DNA from: Branchiostoma floridae
Taxonomy: Eukaryota > Chordata > Leptocardii > Amphioxiformes > Branchiostomatidae
Direction of reading: 5' to 3'
DNA: 37,386 nucleotides
NCBI RefSeq assembly: GCF_000003815.2
Contig: NC_049997.1
Span: 6,921,485 to 6,958,870, forward strand
The position numbers and the translations under genes were made by a program. The notes under the pieces were generated by a model. The model did not search any database, was not told the origin of the DNA, and saw only the letters and a program-made list of their open reading frames with translations. Numbering within the stretch: the stretch's first letter is position 1; each line of letters begins with the position of its first letter. Below are positions 9,501 to 19,128 of the stretch, one piece after another.

Positions 9501-12113
9501 TGAAAATAGATATTGGACAAATTTTCCAGCAAATCTAGTTGTTTAAAATTTCATTTCTACTTCTTTCCTTTCAGTTCGGAAATACATTGTTCCAAGGTCA
9601 CATAATTTCAATCCTTTGAGAGTTAAGAGTCAGTGACAGCCTTTACTGACATGATGTTACTAACACCTTCGTCTCCTTCCACCCCCTTCAGGTGTTCCAC
9701 TAGGAGAAGCATGTACCGTTATCCTGCGCGGCGCCACCCAGCAGATTCTGGACGAGGCTGAGCGCTCCTTACACGACGCTCTCTGTGTGCTCTCACAGAC
9801 TGTCAAGGAGACCAAGACCATATTCGGAGGAGGTATGTAATACGTAACCACTAAAGATTTTATCAAACTTTATTTTTGTCAAACCAAAAGTTTAAGTCAT
9901 TTATGTTTATGCAATATGGTAAATCTTTGTGCGTACACTGAGTAGAAAGGTAAAAGTGGTAAGTGTGACAGTGTAGAGTGTTTCTTTGAAGTTTGTGCAT
10001 TTCTTTTTTCTTATAAATGATATGTTCATCATTAAAAGGACAGAGGAAGGGATATTTTATTTTCTCTGACAGTTGTTTGTTGTTTTATTCTAGTTAAAAA
10101 AATTCAAAGGATTGGTCATATTGTTCTGAATTAGCGCCAGTTTAGACATTTTTTATGCTGATGTGTATGCTTGGCTTGCTGTGTTGTTTGTTAAAGAAGT
10201 TGTTTTATTTATTTATTTGTTTGTTTGTTTGTTTGTTTTGCAGGTTCCTCGGAGATGCTAATGTCTCACGTGGTGTTCCAGCTTGCCCAGAAGACCCCAG
10301 GAAAGGAAGCCATAGCCATGGAGGCATTCGGAAGGGCCCTCACTCAGGTACTAGGGCTTTTGTTGCTTGTTGATGTACTTTTTTCGAACATCTGAACATG
10401 TGTTACAAATGGACACTAACGTTTGAACGTCAAACAGACAAATATCAAATTTACACTTTGTGGGGAGTATTTACTGCATATGATGGTAACTCCAATAGAT
10501 CCTTCTGACCTCCAACTTGTACCTTGGAGGAGATGAGGACACTAGTTTTACTGATGCAACATCTATTTAACAAAGTTCTCTGTATAGTGTGCTCTTACAA
10601 CCATTTTCCATCCTCCTCAGTTTTCTGTTCTTCTCAATGTTTCACTTGTTTTCATGCCTGCCCATTCTCTGAAATTATCCTTCCATCTTTTCTGTTGCCT
10701 GACCCTCTTCCTCCCTCCTTGGCTGGTCACTTGTACAGTAGAAGCTGTTTGTTTAATTGCTCAACTCATTTGCCAATGTATTTTGTGCAATTGTCCAGGC
10801 TGTGGAGAAATGTAAAGTTACTAATAATGGTCCAGGAGTGAATTAGGTTGGGATTTGGGTACTCGGTGCAATATTCAGGAGTGTGTGGTAGTCCGTTGTG
10901 CAATTAACTGGCTTCCACCATATTATAGTTTTGACTGGTCCAAATGATCATGAAGCATACCCATACCACCTCAGTTTGATTTTATTTTCTTTACTGCGGT
11001 TAGGATATCTATGTGCCAACCAACAATATCATGAGATACAAGCTGATATGCTGTTCTCTGTTCCCAGCTGCCCACCATCATTGCAGACAACGCAGGGTAC
11101 GACAGCTCACAGCTGGTGTCGGAGCTCCGCGCAGCTCATGCAGAGGGGAAGAAAACCTACGGCATCAGTAAGTACTCCTGTTCTGGGGGGTTTTGTATAA
11201 AAAAATTGTAGTGGGGAGGGCATTGCAAGGGAGCGGAGCTACCAGTCGTGGGGGACAGTGTGGAAGGGGGCTTCCACAGTGTGGAGTGTAGAGACTAAGT
11301 CAAAGTTGGCGTTCTAAGACTTCCTGAGATGGCATTTTCTGTTAGACAGGTTACAGTTGCAGGTTATTTTATAGCAACCCTGGCTATAGCAAAAATATCT
11401 TCCCTCTCGGCCATTGCCCTGGTTGAACATAAACAAAAATTATTATTAACTGTGATGATACAATGCTTAACTTTCTAACTTGATAAACAATTCACTGCAA
11501 TGTTCTGCTTGCAGACATGGAGACAGGAGAGATCGGTGACATGCAGCAGCTCGGCATCACGGAATCTCTCAAGGTCAAACGTGCTGTCCTACTCAGCGCA
11601 GCCGAGGCAGCGGAGATGATTCTTCGTGTGGACGATGTCATCAAAGCCGCACCCAGGTAAGCAGGAGGGTGTAATTATGGTGTTCTGTTTAATGTTAGCC
11701 CTTAACTTAAGGTGCACTCTCACCACTCTTGCGTCACTGCGGGGTTTGTTCACTGCGTCACTGTTTTATTATTTTCTCTGATTTTTAGATATTGCGTAAT
11801 ACATAAAAGTATGACGTAGAAGATAACAAAATACACAGAAACATAAGAAAGTTGTTCTTTATTTTTGAAATTCGTTGAGCATCTTTCGAACCTCGCTGTG
11901 ACGCAAACTTGACGCAAGTGCAGTGAGAGTGCACCTTTAGTGACATAAAATGGCAGAGTGGTCAAGGTAGCAGACTGTTTAAGTGACAAATTTAAGTAGC
12001 AAAAGGCACTAAGATTCTTGAACCATTTGTTAGAAAGTCTGTCTTATTCCAAACATGTAAAATTGATGTTTTTTGTTCCTTCCAGGCAACGGCAGCCGGA
12101 TCACCCTCACTAG
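549..12113 (+). CDS. CCT2: T-complex protein 1 subunit beta (CCT-beta), 14 coding exons
   Basis: This is a subunit of the cytosolic TRiC/CCT chaperonin, which folds actin, tubulin and other proteins with ATP. Coding exons: 549-683, 1022-1136, 3858-4047, 4533-4659, 5981-6056, 7402-7502, 7854-7981, 8654-8757, 9285-9392, 9692-9832, 10244-10347, 11068-11167, 11515-11656, 12086-12113. All junctions are GT/AG and phases match, giving 532 residues, close to the roughly 535 usual for CCT2. Visible motifs are LGPKGM (40-45), TNDGATI (62-68), the nucleotide-binding GDGTT (94-98), the conserved Asp of the ATPase site in LHDAL (D390) and GGGSSEM (407-413). The protein ends [12 protein letters not shown] 549 is chosen because the next residues align with the known N-terminus and the context is GGAATGG. 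Whether a further upstream coding exon exists cannot be excluded. Confidence 0.97.
1173..1340. mobile_element. MITE with terminal inverted repeats, CCT2 intron 1
   Basis: The left end (ACAGTAGAAGCCAGTTAATT, then GCA) is matched in reverse complement at the right end (1318-1340). A second member with the same termini lies at 10735-10917. The element is about 170 bp, has no coding capacity and is AT-rich. Confidence 0.75.
1360..1630 (+). mobile_element. tRNA-derived SINE copy in CCT2 intron 1
   Basis: The stretch contains a box-B-like GGGTCTGATTCCCAG near 1399 and then a body with GGATGGGCTCTGCCTCCCAA at about 1527-1546. That string recurs in reverse complement in the copy near 23,500. The order of head, body and tail matches the - strand copies at 22,855-23,110 and 23,390-23,680. 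The family assignment rests on these internal comparisons. Confidence 0.6.
1675..1860. repeat. Dispersed ~185-bp repeat, copy 1 (copy 2 at 6417-6603)
   Basis: The segments at about 1675-1860 and 6417-6603 agree almost base for base over about 185 bp, including CCTTACTGTAATCACTCCTA and GGTGGTGCAAAGGAAGGAGA. The copies sit in introns 2 and 6 of the CCT2 transcription unit (counting a possible 5' intron as 1). No ends or target duplication were identified, so the element class is unknown. Confidence 0.85.
2060..2170. repeat. Short tandem repeat, ~32-bp unit (CGCGAAAATTAAATTTAATT core)
   Basis: About 3.5 copies of a unit with an alternating CGCGAA and AATTAAATTTAATT pattern sit just inside the left end of the hAT element. 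The open frames that cross it on both strands are products of this periodicity. Confidence 0.8.
2440..2590. promoter_or_regulatory. Promoter-like CpG-rich cluster inside the hAT element
   Basis: Within 150 bp are a YY1-like AATGGCGGC (about 2448), an E-box CACGTG (2472-2477), the palindrome TCTCGCGAGA (2484-2493), a CRE-like GACGTCAC (2509-2516), an inverted CCAAT box ATTGG (2534-2538) and a second YY1-like CCGCCATTTT near 2562. No TATA box is seen. This composition is typical of housekeeping promoters. Activity is not shown by the sequence. Confidence 0.45.
4607..5544 (+). repeat. 67-bp minisatellite built from the end of CCT2 exon 4 and its splice donor, 14 copies
   Basis: The motif TTCTCTAAGC recurs at 4621, 4688, 4755, 4822, 4889, 4956, 5023, 5090, 5157, 5224, 5291, 5358, 5425 and 5492, a strict 67-bp spacing. 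Copy 1 includes the last 53 bp of exon 4 (4607-4659) and the first 14 bp of the intron, so every copy carries a donor AAG|GTAGG. Because 67 is not a multiple of 3 and the intronic part has stops, readthrough would truncate the protein. Only use of the first donor keeps the CCT2 frame with exon 5. Confidence 0.97.
6111..6263. mobile_element. hAT-like MITE family A, copy 1 (CCT2 intron)
   Basis: This is a near-palindromic element of about 153 bp. The left end AATCTCCAGGCAGATTT mirrors the right end, and the interior inverted repeats (TAGTATCAAAGCTGGCCAAG) fold back. It is the oldest-looking of four family members in the window, with no clear target duplication. Confidence 0.75.
6417..6603. repeat. 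Dispersed ~185-bp repeat, copy 2
   Basis: Near-identical partner of 1675-1860, in the intron downstream of CCT2 exon 5. Confidence 0.85.
8473..8557. repeat. ~85-bp near-identical repeat, copy 1 (copy 2 at 10471-10556)
   Basis: The two stretches share ACTGCATATGATGGTAACTC and the following 65 bp with only a few differences. They lie in two different CCT2 introns. No ends or class are recognised. Confidence 0.85.
10471..10556. repeat. ~85-bp near-identical repeat, copy 2
   Basis: Partner of 8473-8557, located 120 bp downstream of the donor of the exon ending at 10347. Confidence 0.85.
10735..10917. mobile_element. MITE, second copy of the 1173-1340 family
   Basis: The left end ACAGTAGAAGC and the right end with CAATTAACTGGCTTCCACCA are inverted relative to each other and match the family at 1173-1340. 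Confidence 0.7.
11710..11936. mobile_element. MITE with TTA target duplication (PIF/Harbinger-like), last CCT2 intron
   Basis: The terminal inverted repeat AGGTGCACTCTCAC is exact at both ends (11710 and 11936). Both ends are flanked by TTA (11707-11709, 11937-11939). A 3-bp TTA duplication is typical of PIF/Harbinger elements. The length is 227 bp, with no coding capacity. Confidence 0.82.
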
Positions 12114-12555
12114 TGACAGGCAACCTGCACACCCCCGTCTCCAAAGTGAACTCATCCAACTGTAAACTTTTTCATTGAGAAATGGTTACCTTGGACTGGA
12201 GCTTTTTCATTTTGTATCATACCATTCGCAACGAATGTGGTGTATACACAAATTTTGACAGGAAAATTAATAACAGTCTTACGCATAATATAACACAACG
12301 TGAAAAATATTGTGCATTTGTAGAAGTATTTGTATGTTGCCTTTTTGCTGAAAGAAAAATGTTTTGTTTAAGAGTGGTATAAAACTACATGATGTACGTC
12401 ACCTTTATATAGTGTGGTTGTTTTGTTTTTTCATATTTGTATGTAAAGGATGAATGTTTAAAAAGATCATTGCATTCATGTTTAACATAAACTGTATTTA
12501 AACAAAATTTTTGTCTATGCCGTGTGAAATTAATAAATATGGGCCATAATATGTT
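12114..12555 (+). other. CCT2: CCT2 3' UTR with poly(A) signal AATAAA at 12532-12537
   Basis: After the TAG stop, an AT-rich stretch without other gene signals runs to an AATAAA hexamer at 12532-12537, about 420 nt downstream. Cleavage would be expected 10-30 nt after it. The exact end is inferred. Confidence 0.7.
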
Positions 12556-12607
12556 TAAATCTCTTCCTCTGTGTCTATTATGTATTGCAAATTCTTGCCC
12601 GAGGGCT

Positions 12608-13052
12608 AATGGACCGATCCCGATCGGATGTGCTGTTATGCATGTAACAAACGCAGTAGAAACCCAGTCACAGATATATGTACCCTAGTTTTCACCTGCA
12701 TCGACCATATGTCAGAAACCGGACACTTCTGCCCACCAACAAGGTAAAGATATGCGGTGCCTCCCGCTTCCGCTTTGACTGAAATTATGACGCCCGTACC
12801 ACAACTATATCAGCCCCCTCCTCAGATGACTGTACCCAGTGGATGTAACGTTAGCCTTCGACAAAGAAGGCAGCGCATTTTTTTTCGGCCTGGTCTGAGT
12901 GGATTTCAGGGTCAAAGGAGCTAAACCAAAGTCAGTCGTTATTATCAGCTAAACAGCGGCGGCCAGTTCTGTTTGACAAGCGCTGTTTTTGACGGAGGTG
13001 TTCGAAATAGAACATGATCGTACAGGGGGCGGGGCTTCAGGATCGGTCCATT
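12608..13052. mobile_element. Palindromic MITE family P, long copy 1
   Basis: The ends AATGGACCGATCC and GGATCGGTCCATT are exact inverse complements. The right part contains the family core TTTTTGACGGAGGTGTTCGA seen in all other members. The middle (about 12,640-12,960) is not palindromic and differs from the short members, so this copy may be composite or closer to a longer progenitor. Confidence 0.75.
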
Positions 13053-13447
13053 GTAGGAAACATGAAAGGACATGAAACAAACAATGTAGAACAGTAAAGA
13101 ATATAACTACTCTAGTCTAAAAGCTAACTCTAAACTGTAACTTTTTTGGTTCGACTTACTTTACTGAGACAATGGAAGACGAAGGATACCACCTTTTCTA
13201 CTCTTTGTCTTTGTAATTGGGGCTTATTCAGGGTTGATTGTATGGAATTTGTCAGATTGGGTCTGCTTTCTTTCAACCTATTCACAAAAGACTGACTGTC
13301 AATGTAATTAAAAGAGTGGAGACAGAATCTTCAACACTTAGCTAGTCACAAATTACAGGTACTGGAACTTTGAAGCCTGATTTTTTTCCTGACCTGTATT
13401 TTGCCTGACAGGCACCAGGTTTTTTATTTTTTTGAAAATGGGAAGGT
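13053..13447. repeat. Duplicated noncoding blocks shared with 15,525-15,720 and 16,270-16,380
   Basis: Two blocks here (about 13,108-13,200 and 13,222-13,430) recur downstream in swapped order. One shares TACTCTAGTCT and AAGCTAACTCTA, then GGAAGACGAA, with 16,277-16,375. The other shares GATTGGGTCTGCTTTCTTTC, then TGTCAATGT and AATTACAGGTACTG, with about 15,538-15,690. No conserved frame was found. Confidence 0.7.
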
Positions 13448-13606
13448 TACTGTAAATGCATTTAATTTCGCGGTAGCAGGAAAAAGGTTTTTAAGTTCGC
13501 GGTAACACCATAGACTAATACCATAATAGAAAAATGTTCGCGGTGGTTTTAAGTTCGCGGTGAAGTGGTCACCGCAAAAACCGCGAACATTTCTGCATTT
13601 ACAGTA
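13448..13606. mobile_element. MITE family T (TACTGTAAATGCA ends), copy 1
   Basis: The 13-bp terminal inverted repeat TACTGTAAATGCA is exact at both ends, and the interior is made of repeated TTCGCGGT motifs in both orientations. TA at each end fits a TA-targeting (Tc1/mariner-like) origin. Other copies are at 32,090-32,237 and 34,017-34,216. Confidence 0.85.
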
Positions 13607-13611
13607 TCCCG

Positions 13612-13690
13612 AAGCCCCACCTCCTGTTCTATCATGGTTCTTTTTCATAACAGGGGGTTCTATTTGTTCGATATGTAATCTCCACTCCAC
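13612..13690. mobile_element. MITE family P fragment
   Basis: Contains the family strings CCTGTTCTATCATGGTTC and GGGGGTTCTATTTGTTCGAT but lacks one end. Confidence 0.65.
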
Positions 13691-13877
13691 TGTCTTTGCT
13701 TTGAGACTTACAGTTCCTGCATCTGTCAGACTTTGAGTGCCAGTAGATGAAAGGATGGCTAAAAAGTGCCCAACTTACCAGCCATGCCCCTAACCTCCAT
13801 AGTAGGCTCTCTGGGGCCTTTTTTAGGCTCATACTACAGTTTTGCTGGCCATTTCTATTTGTACTGGGTCGCTGATT

Positions 13878-13977
13878 NNNNNNNNNNNNNNNNNNNNNNN
13901 NNNNNNNNNNNNNNNNNNNNNNNNNNNNNNNNNNNNNNNNNNNNNNNNNNNNNNNNNNNNNNNNNNNNNNNNNNNNN
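13878..13977. other. Assembly gap, 100 N
   Basis: Exactly 100 N, the conventional length for a gap of unknown size. Open frames that cross it have no meaning. Confidence 0.99.
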
Positions 13978-14082
13978 GGTAACGGCGGGGGAGAGCAGTA
14001 CCCACAGACGTTATGTTGACTATTTCGAAAGTATCTATGTAATGTTCAATTGTAGATTATTGTGTGTACTATTTAATATTCT

Positions 14083-14287
14083 TGTTTACAGATGACCGGA
14101 AGTGATGTCAACTGAGCCGGTGACCAATCGGATTCCTTGAAGCTCCCTTTTGAGGTGACGTCACCAGTAGAGAGCAAAAAAAGTAAAGTACGTCCACGAT
14201 GCGAGTGGAATTTGATAATGATGACATGAAATGAAATAAAGTTGGCATCGTGTACCTTTTTTTGTCCTTTCTATTTCTAGATAGACC
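14083..14287. repeat. Duplicated ~200-bp block with CRE-like sites, copy 1 (copy 2 at 18,345-18,552)
   Basis: Both copies share ACCGGAAGTGA, CAACTGAGCCGGTGACCAAT and GAGGTGACGTCAC, and end in a GAAATAAA-type segment followed by CATCGTG. A perfect TGACGTCA is at 14156-14163. The copies lie 4.3 kb apart in the same orientation. A CCAAT-type motif lies between the CRE-like sites. Function is unknown. Confidence 0.8.
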
Positions 14288-14468
14288 ACGTTTTTATCAA
14301 TCGCTAACCATGTAGAACAATAAAGAGACAACATTCGCTTATAGAGAGGTAGACATCTAGGTAAACAATATTCAAAGATTTGATCACAATTCTAAGTTTT
14401 AGCGGACATTGATGCAGGCTTATGGGGATGCTCAGAGATCTGAGACTACTATAATTTTTAAAAGCTAA

Positions 14469-14819
14469 GGGAACAACCCGCCGTACGTGCGAATACGTGC
14501 TGTCTGATACGTGCCAAAACGTGGGCAATCTTTTGGAAACCGTAAGTGGTAAGTACCTCCTCCGTACGAACTCGTAGGGAATCCGACGGATTTTGGAGCA
14601 CGCAGACACGCCGTAGAACTTTACGTGCAGCCAAAACTTTGTGTGCCACCGGGCTGCGGATTCGCCCCCCGTACGTGCCAGTACGGGCGACGCGCCTGTC
14701 CTGTATTGTACAGCCTGAAGCCCTGAACGTTTTCAGAAATAAGTGGCGGACGTGGCCTCCCCCCCCCCCCCCCCAAAAAAAAACGTACGGACAAATTGCA
14801 CGTATGGCGGGTTATCCCA
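14469..14819. mobile_element. MITE with GGGAACAACCCGCCGTACGT-type ends
   Basis: The left end GGGAACAACCCGCCGTACGT is mirrored by GCACGTATGGCGGGTTATCCC (in two parts, 14799-14819). The interior is rich in GTACGTGC units in both orientations and has a 17-C run at about 14,758-14,774. It has no gene. Frames through it are chance. Confidence 0.7.
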
Positions 14820-16690
14820 TTATATAATACGCGTCTCCGATTGGCCGTTGCTATGACACTGGTGGCTGTTGCTATGGCATTGCCACATGACCTGCAGGCA
14901 GCTTGACTTTCTACGTGAATGAATATTATACCTGCAGGAATTATGCGTATTTTTACGGTTATTTCCGTGCGTAGCCATAATTTAGCAGGTCATCACTCAG
15001 AGAAAGGGATCTTCTACCAAACAGTTCGCTTTGAAAGGGTTTTAAAGTGCCTTTTTATCAAAAATTTTGTGGTCGAAGTTACCGGCAGTGTCAGCGAAAC
15101 AACAACGTAGTCAGGGACTTTTTGAATTTTCAATCCCTTGGAAGCGGTACGCAACCAAAAAATTAAAGTTTGCTCAATATGACATCGTGCAGCTAAAATA
15201 AGTGCGATCTTTACGGGTAGACTTTCACCAAGATTTTATTACATTCCACCGCGCGCCGCGGGTGTCCTGCTAGATTTCCGGGTGGTGTGTCTTAAGAGGT
15301 GCCGATAGCGGTGTCCCGTTAGCGGGAAATTTCCCGCTGACGCGAAAAGCGTAATGTAAAGTGGGCCTTATTAGCTTACCGTTTGTGTAGGTGGTTGGGG
15401 CTTTAGGAGTTAGCTTTTGTCTCAAAGTTGAGACCCTTTCCAAGTAATCGGGTGATTATTTTTTTCCGTGGTTTAGCAAGCGAAAGTAGTGAGCCAGCGG
15501 TCACTACGGAGAATGGTACTCAGGCTAGATTATTTAGGGTTGGCTGCATGTAATTTGTCTGATTGGGTCTGCTTTCTTTCAATCGGTCCAGAAAAAGAGC
15601 GGCTGTCAATGTGATTAAAAGAGTGAGAGAGGGAAGCCAACAGTCATTCTGTACAAATTACAGGTACTGCACTGGACCTTAGGGATCTGAAGCCTAATAT
15701 TTGCCTGGCCTTCTTGGCTGACCAGTGCGTGTATAATAACTACTCTAAGTTTGATGTTAAACAGGCACACCTCTGAACTGTCTTTTCTTTGTCTCAAAAC
15801 ATTTTCAGACAAAGTGTTACAGTCGTAACTTTACAGGCCCAAAGCAAGTATCTTGTCAGGCCATATAACACAGTTGATATCAAGGTAATTTATTCATAAC
15901 CAGGATTTATATACAGTCGATCTGACGTTTCGGTTTCAACTTCCTCAGTACAATTCTGACCAGAGTTGAAATTCAGAATCTTTGGTCAGTATCTGTGTCA
16001 CTTTGCCCTGATTAATTACTGTAATCTTTGATAATTGCTAATGAGTCTAATTGCTGTGCAGGGTGGAATATTTAGTCCAGACCCTAGCCCTAGTTCATCA
16101 TTTTCCGCACTTTCGTCTCTTGAAGCAAGTCGCATCGACAGGACAAGTACTCAGTATGTAACTCACTCTTTATTTTTTTAGTTTAATATATACTTAAATT
16201 TAATACAAATTCTTGTCCGTGAGCAGTACTTGCAGGTAACACTCGGAGAGATTCTAACAGTGTACAATATCACAAGTGTCTACTCTAGTCTGAAAGCTAA
16301 CTCTAGATTCTGGGTTATTGGGTTCAACTTCTTTTCCTAAGACAGTGGAAGACGAAAAATTCCACCTTTTCTGTTATGTGTGTGTTTTGTGAGGCTAGAA
16401 GAAAATTGTTTTCTTGTTGTTAGTTAATGTGAAGAAATTTGGTGGCCTCTTCAAACAGCTCTTTTCTTTCGTGATCGTAGAGCGAAAAGTTTGACATAAA
16501 ATGTGTTTCGTCTTTCACCATATACTACTACCATACAACTATGATGTTTTTTCGTGTAACAGGAGTGCAGTTGTCATGAAAACCACTACATCATTTCACA
16601 CGTTTTGACAGTTGACACCTATATGTTTCCGTTGTTTTTTAGAACGCAGATACTAGTAAGTTTTCCGCCTCGTTCGTACAACTATTTATT
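14820..16690. other. Intergenic stretch without recognised gene
   Basis: No exon with protein-like conservation was recognised. The stretch contains the second copies of the duplicated blocks (about 15,525-15,720 and 16,270-16,380) and a GC-rich block near 15,245-15,360 with CCGCGCGCCGCGG and inverted TAGCGGGAAATTTCCCGCTG, which looks like another short transposon remnant. Confidence 0.5.
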
Positions 16691-16697
16691 TATATAA
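16691..16697 (+). promoter_or_regulatory. Possible TATA box (TATATAA)
   Basis: TATATAAGG lies about 150 bp upstream of the putative secreted-peptide start codon at 16845. Transcription would be expected to start near 16,720. The context is AT-rich, so the match may be chance. Confidence 0.4.
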
Positions 16698-16844
16698 GGC
16701 GGTAGGCCAAAGAATTGTTGTCGGGTTGCCCGTGCTGTAATGCCTGGATGGATGTTCCGAGTGTAAAAGTACATGTTGTCGGAATCACCCGAGCGAGGAC
16801 CGAACATGACTGTTTCCGATGTGTGTTTTTTCTAAAGCTGCATC

Positions 16845-16977
16845 ATGAATTGGAAGTTGACCGTCTGCATTCTTCTTGTCGTCATGGCAACGCTGATTGA
16901 CACCTCCGAGGGCTGGGCGCGCAGGCGCAGAGACTCGGTTGCAAGGTCCTCGGATAAACGTCGACTGGGTTATGCAG
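16845..16977 (+). CDS. Putative first coding exon of a small secreted protein
   Basis: The frame starts with MNWKLTVCILLVVMATL, a clear signal-peptide pattern (short basic start, long hydrophobic core), followed by SEGWARRRR and a DKRR multibasic site. Both basic sites are candidate convertase sites. The exon would end at G16977 before GTACGT, in phase 1. A TATA-like box lies upstream, and a pyrimidine tract with AG just before the ATG could be an acceptor. No convincing downstream exon was found. The obvious candidate at 17649 overlaps a retrotransposon fragment on the other strand. The gene may be partial, broken, or continue in unrecognised sequence. Confidence 0.4.
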
Positions 16978-17007
16978 GTACGTTCTGGTCTCGGACCGGA
17001 GTTTCTT

Positions 17008-17095
17008 ATGCTGTTCTATCATCGTGGTTCTTTTTCGAACGGCAGGTTCTATTTGTTCGACACATGGTGTTCGGCAGGATAGGTCTATTGGCCCT
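17008..17095. mobile_element. MITE family P fragment
   Basis: Shares TGGTTCTTTTTCGAACGGCA and GGTTCTATTTGTTCGACA with the family, about 30 bp downstream of the putative secreted-peptide exon. Confidence 0.6.
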
Positions 17096-17512
17096 CTCCC
17101 CGGGCATCCGTGCAGAGTGCAGACCGCTAGGGGCGCGATTCAGTCAGGATACCGGGCCGAGACGTGTTATTACCTTCATGAAAAAAATGGAGGTATAATT
17201 TTCAGCGTGTGTGTGTGTTTGCGTGTCTGTCTGTGTGTATCTCCGGATATTTGTGTCAACATAACTATCGTCTTCTCACTTCTATCAATGACAATGACAA
17301 TCATGGTGAAGTTTATTGCATATCCATGCCCCCTTGGGGCTAAATGAAGTCACGTTAAGTTGCGTACAGATGTTAGAGACTGATGGGTAAGCTATTCTAT
17401 GTTCTACGCATGTCTATATTTCTACATGCTTCTTCCCTCTTCTTAAAACATGAGAAGACGAGCTTGCAGAGTTCTTCTATTAAATGGTAGTTAGCAGATT
17501 AGATATTAGTCA

Positions 17513-17720
17513 TTAGATATTTGAAAAAGTATTCCCTTTTAGTTGTGCATATTTCTGTTTTGCAAGTGTAGTATTAACAAAGGTATTGCGTATATCTTTG
17601 TACATTGAACATTCTAGAAGAAAGTGCACTTCATTTTCTATCGTACAGTGGAGCCGGGAACACTCGAGATTGCCTACGAGAAGACCCGAGGGCTGATACA
17701 ACAGCTGAGGAGCTGGCTTG
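17513..17720 (-). pseudogene. Non-LTR retrotransposon fragment (C-terminal part of the polyprotein)
   Basis: The - strand frame contains ECSRLHCTIENEVHFLLECS, the kind of Cys/His segment (C...E.HFLL.C) found after the reverse transcriptase domain in many non-LTR elements. The frame ends after about 60 residues and no reverse transcriptase core is nearby, so this is a degraded remnant. Confidence 0.6.
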
Positions 17721-17937
17721 AGTGGAGCTTGGGAGCGCAGGCGTCTTAAGAAAGATGGTAAGAAGTCTCAAGAGGTTTACTTCCCTTTAAGACCACTTAG
17801 AACCCAGTGAGTAAATGTTGATCTTGTCTGATGTTGTTTTCCCCAAAGTTTTATTCCAATATTTGTAACAAGGTAAAGTTATTACAAATTTTTTTATCAA
17901 AAATTACTATTAAGGTGGTAGAGGCAGTGGTCACGGT

Positions 17938-18025
17938 ATGGGCCGATCCTGTCGAACGGCATATCGAACAAATAGAACCCCCTATTCTATTTCGAACGCC
18001 TCCGTCAAAAACAGCCTCAGTGGGA
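17938..18025. mobile_element. MITE family P fragment
   Basis: The start GGGCCGATCCTGTCGAACGG and the string CGCCTCCGTCAAAAACAGCC match the left half of the family. The right half is absent. Confidence 0.65.
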
Positions 18026-18109
18026 CAGACATGGCGAAGGAAAAATGCTGTGCCTTTTTTGTTATGCCTTTTTTGTTGAAGACTTCATCAACCATGTACA
18101 GTTGTTTTG

Positions 18110-18300
18110 GGAGGGAGAGCCTCTGCATAGTTGGGAACAGTATGGAAACTAAACACACTACCAGTGAACAAGCGCCCTGCTGTAATGGCCTATGTGTGTG
18201 GTCCCAGGGCTACGAAACGGAGATGGGCGCCGGACTCGACGCTTTAGCTAATAGACTAGTGTCACGATATGGAACATGATGATAATAAAACTTTAATCAT
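18110..18300 (+). mobile_element. Possible 3' tail of a non-LTR retrotransposon
   Basis: The string GAAACGGAGATGGGCGCCGG preceded by a CCCTGCTGTAATGGCC segment, then a TGATGATAATAAAACTTTAA stretch, resembles retroelement tails. This rests on recollection of such sequences and cannot be confirmed from the window. Confidence 0.3.
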
Positions 18301-18344
18301 AGACATCTTTTAGAATAATTATAGACATGTTCATACAGAAATAT

Positions 18345-18552
18345 TCTTGTCTGCAGGCTACCGGAAGTGACGTCAACTGAGCCGGTGACCAATCGAATTC
18401 TCTGAAGCTCCCATTTGAGGTGACGTCACAGTAGAGAGCAAACGTAGAGAATATCCACGATGTGAGCAGAACTTGGCGATGATTATTGGTGGAATGAAAT
18501 AAAAGATTTGACATCGTGGGACTTTTGTCGTGCTTTTTATTGATAGATCAAG
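18345..18552. repeat. Duplicated ~200-bp block with CRE-like sites, copy 2
   Basis: Partner of 14,083-14,287. This copy has two perfect TGACGTCA sites, at 18368-18375 and 18421-18428. In copy 1 the first site is changed to TGATGTCA. Confidence 0.8.
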
Positions 18553-18830
18553 GAAGTTAAAAAAACAAAGTAATTTTTAACCTCCTTGGATTTATAGATG
18601 TCTATTCATTTTTGTTTTTTGGTAAAACTTTCGATTTTATCTAACGAGAAATGGGTTTTTCATTCAAATTGAATAAACTCCGGATAGTAGGCAAATTTCT
18701 CCTGACCATAAAAGATATGTGCGCCCAAACTGCGACTTAGCAGCGATCTGTCTTTCCTAAACTAAATCGTATATAGCTTGTAGTTTTCTTTCTGACCGCA
18801 ATGGTCTAATATCTCCAGAAACAATGTTTT

Positions 18831-18836
18831 TTTATT
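18831..18836 (-). terminator. Candidate poly(A) signal of the sulfotransferase-like gene
   Basis: TTTATT on the + strand is AATAAA on the - strand, about 293 nt beyond the stop codon. It is placed by position only. Confidence 0.4.
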
Positions 18837-18947
18837 GGATGTGCAGCCATATACAAGATACGCATTTCACTATTGAAACAAATGAACATGAGACCAAAGG
18901 AATATCAGAGTGTAAAGCATTCCTCGTACAGAGAGTTGGTGTCTCAT

Positions 18948-19118
18948 ACTCCAAGCAGATCCTACGGTAGCATAAAATAGTATCAAAAGCTTGCAGAGGA
19001 GTGAAGCCGGCTACGAGTGTGTTTAGCTACCGGGCAAATGTACACCTCTTGGCTAACTACACTCCTTTGCCAGTTTGGTGCTATCTTATGCCATTCTAGG
19101 ATCTGCTTGGAGATTAGT
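18948..19118. mobile_element. hAT-like MITE family A, copy 2, next to a stop codon
   Basis: Inverted ends CTCCAAGCAGATCCTA and AGGATCTGCTTGGAG lie within a perfect 8-bp direct duplication TGTCTCAT (18940-18947 and 19119-19126). The right duplication ends 3 bp from the stop codon of the - strand sulfotransferase-like gene, so the element lies in its 3' UTR. Confidence 0.88.
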
Positions 19119-19128
19119 TGTCTCATTC

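Noticed and set aside
13766-14095. Open frame crossing 13,878-13,977
   Set aside because: It exists only because N codons are read as X; the flanks have no coding character.
17649-17749. Second exon for the secreted-peptide gene (phase-compatible, ends in TAA)
   Set aside because: The segment overlaps, on the opposite strand, a frame with the Cys/His pattern of non-LTR retrotransposons. The compatible phase may be chance, so it was not joined to exon 1.
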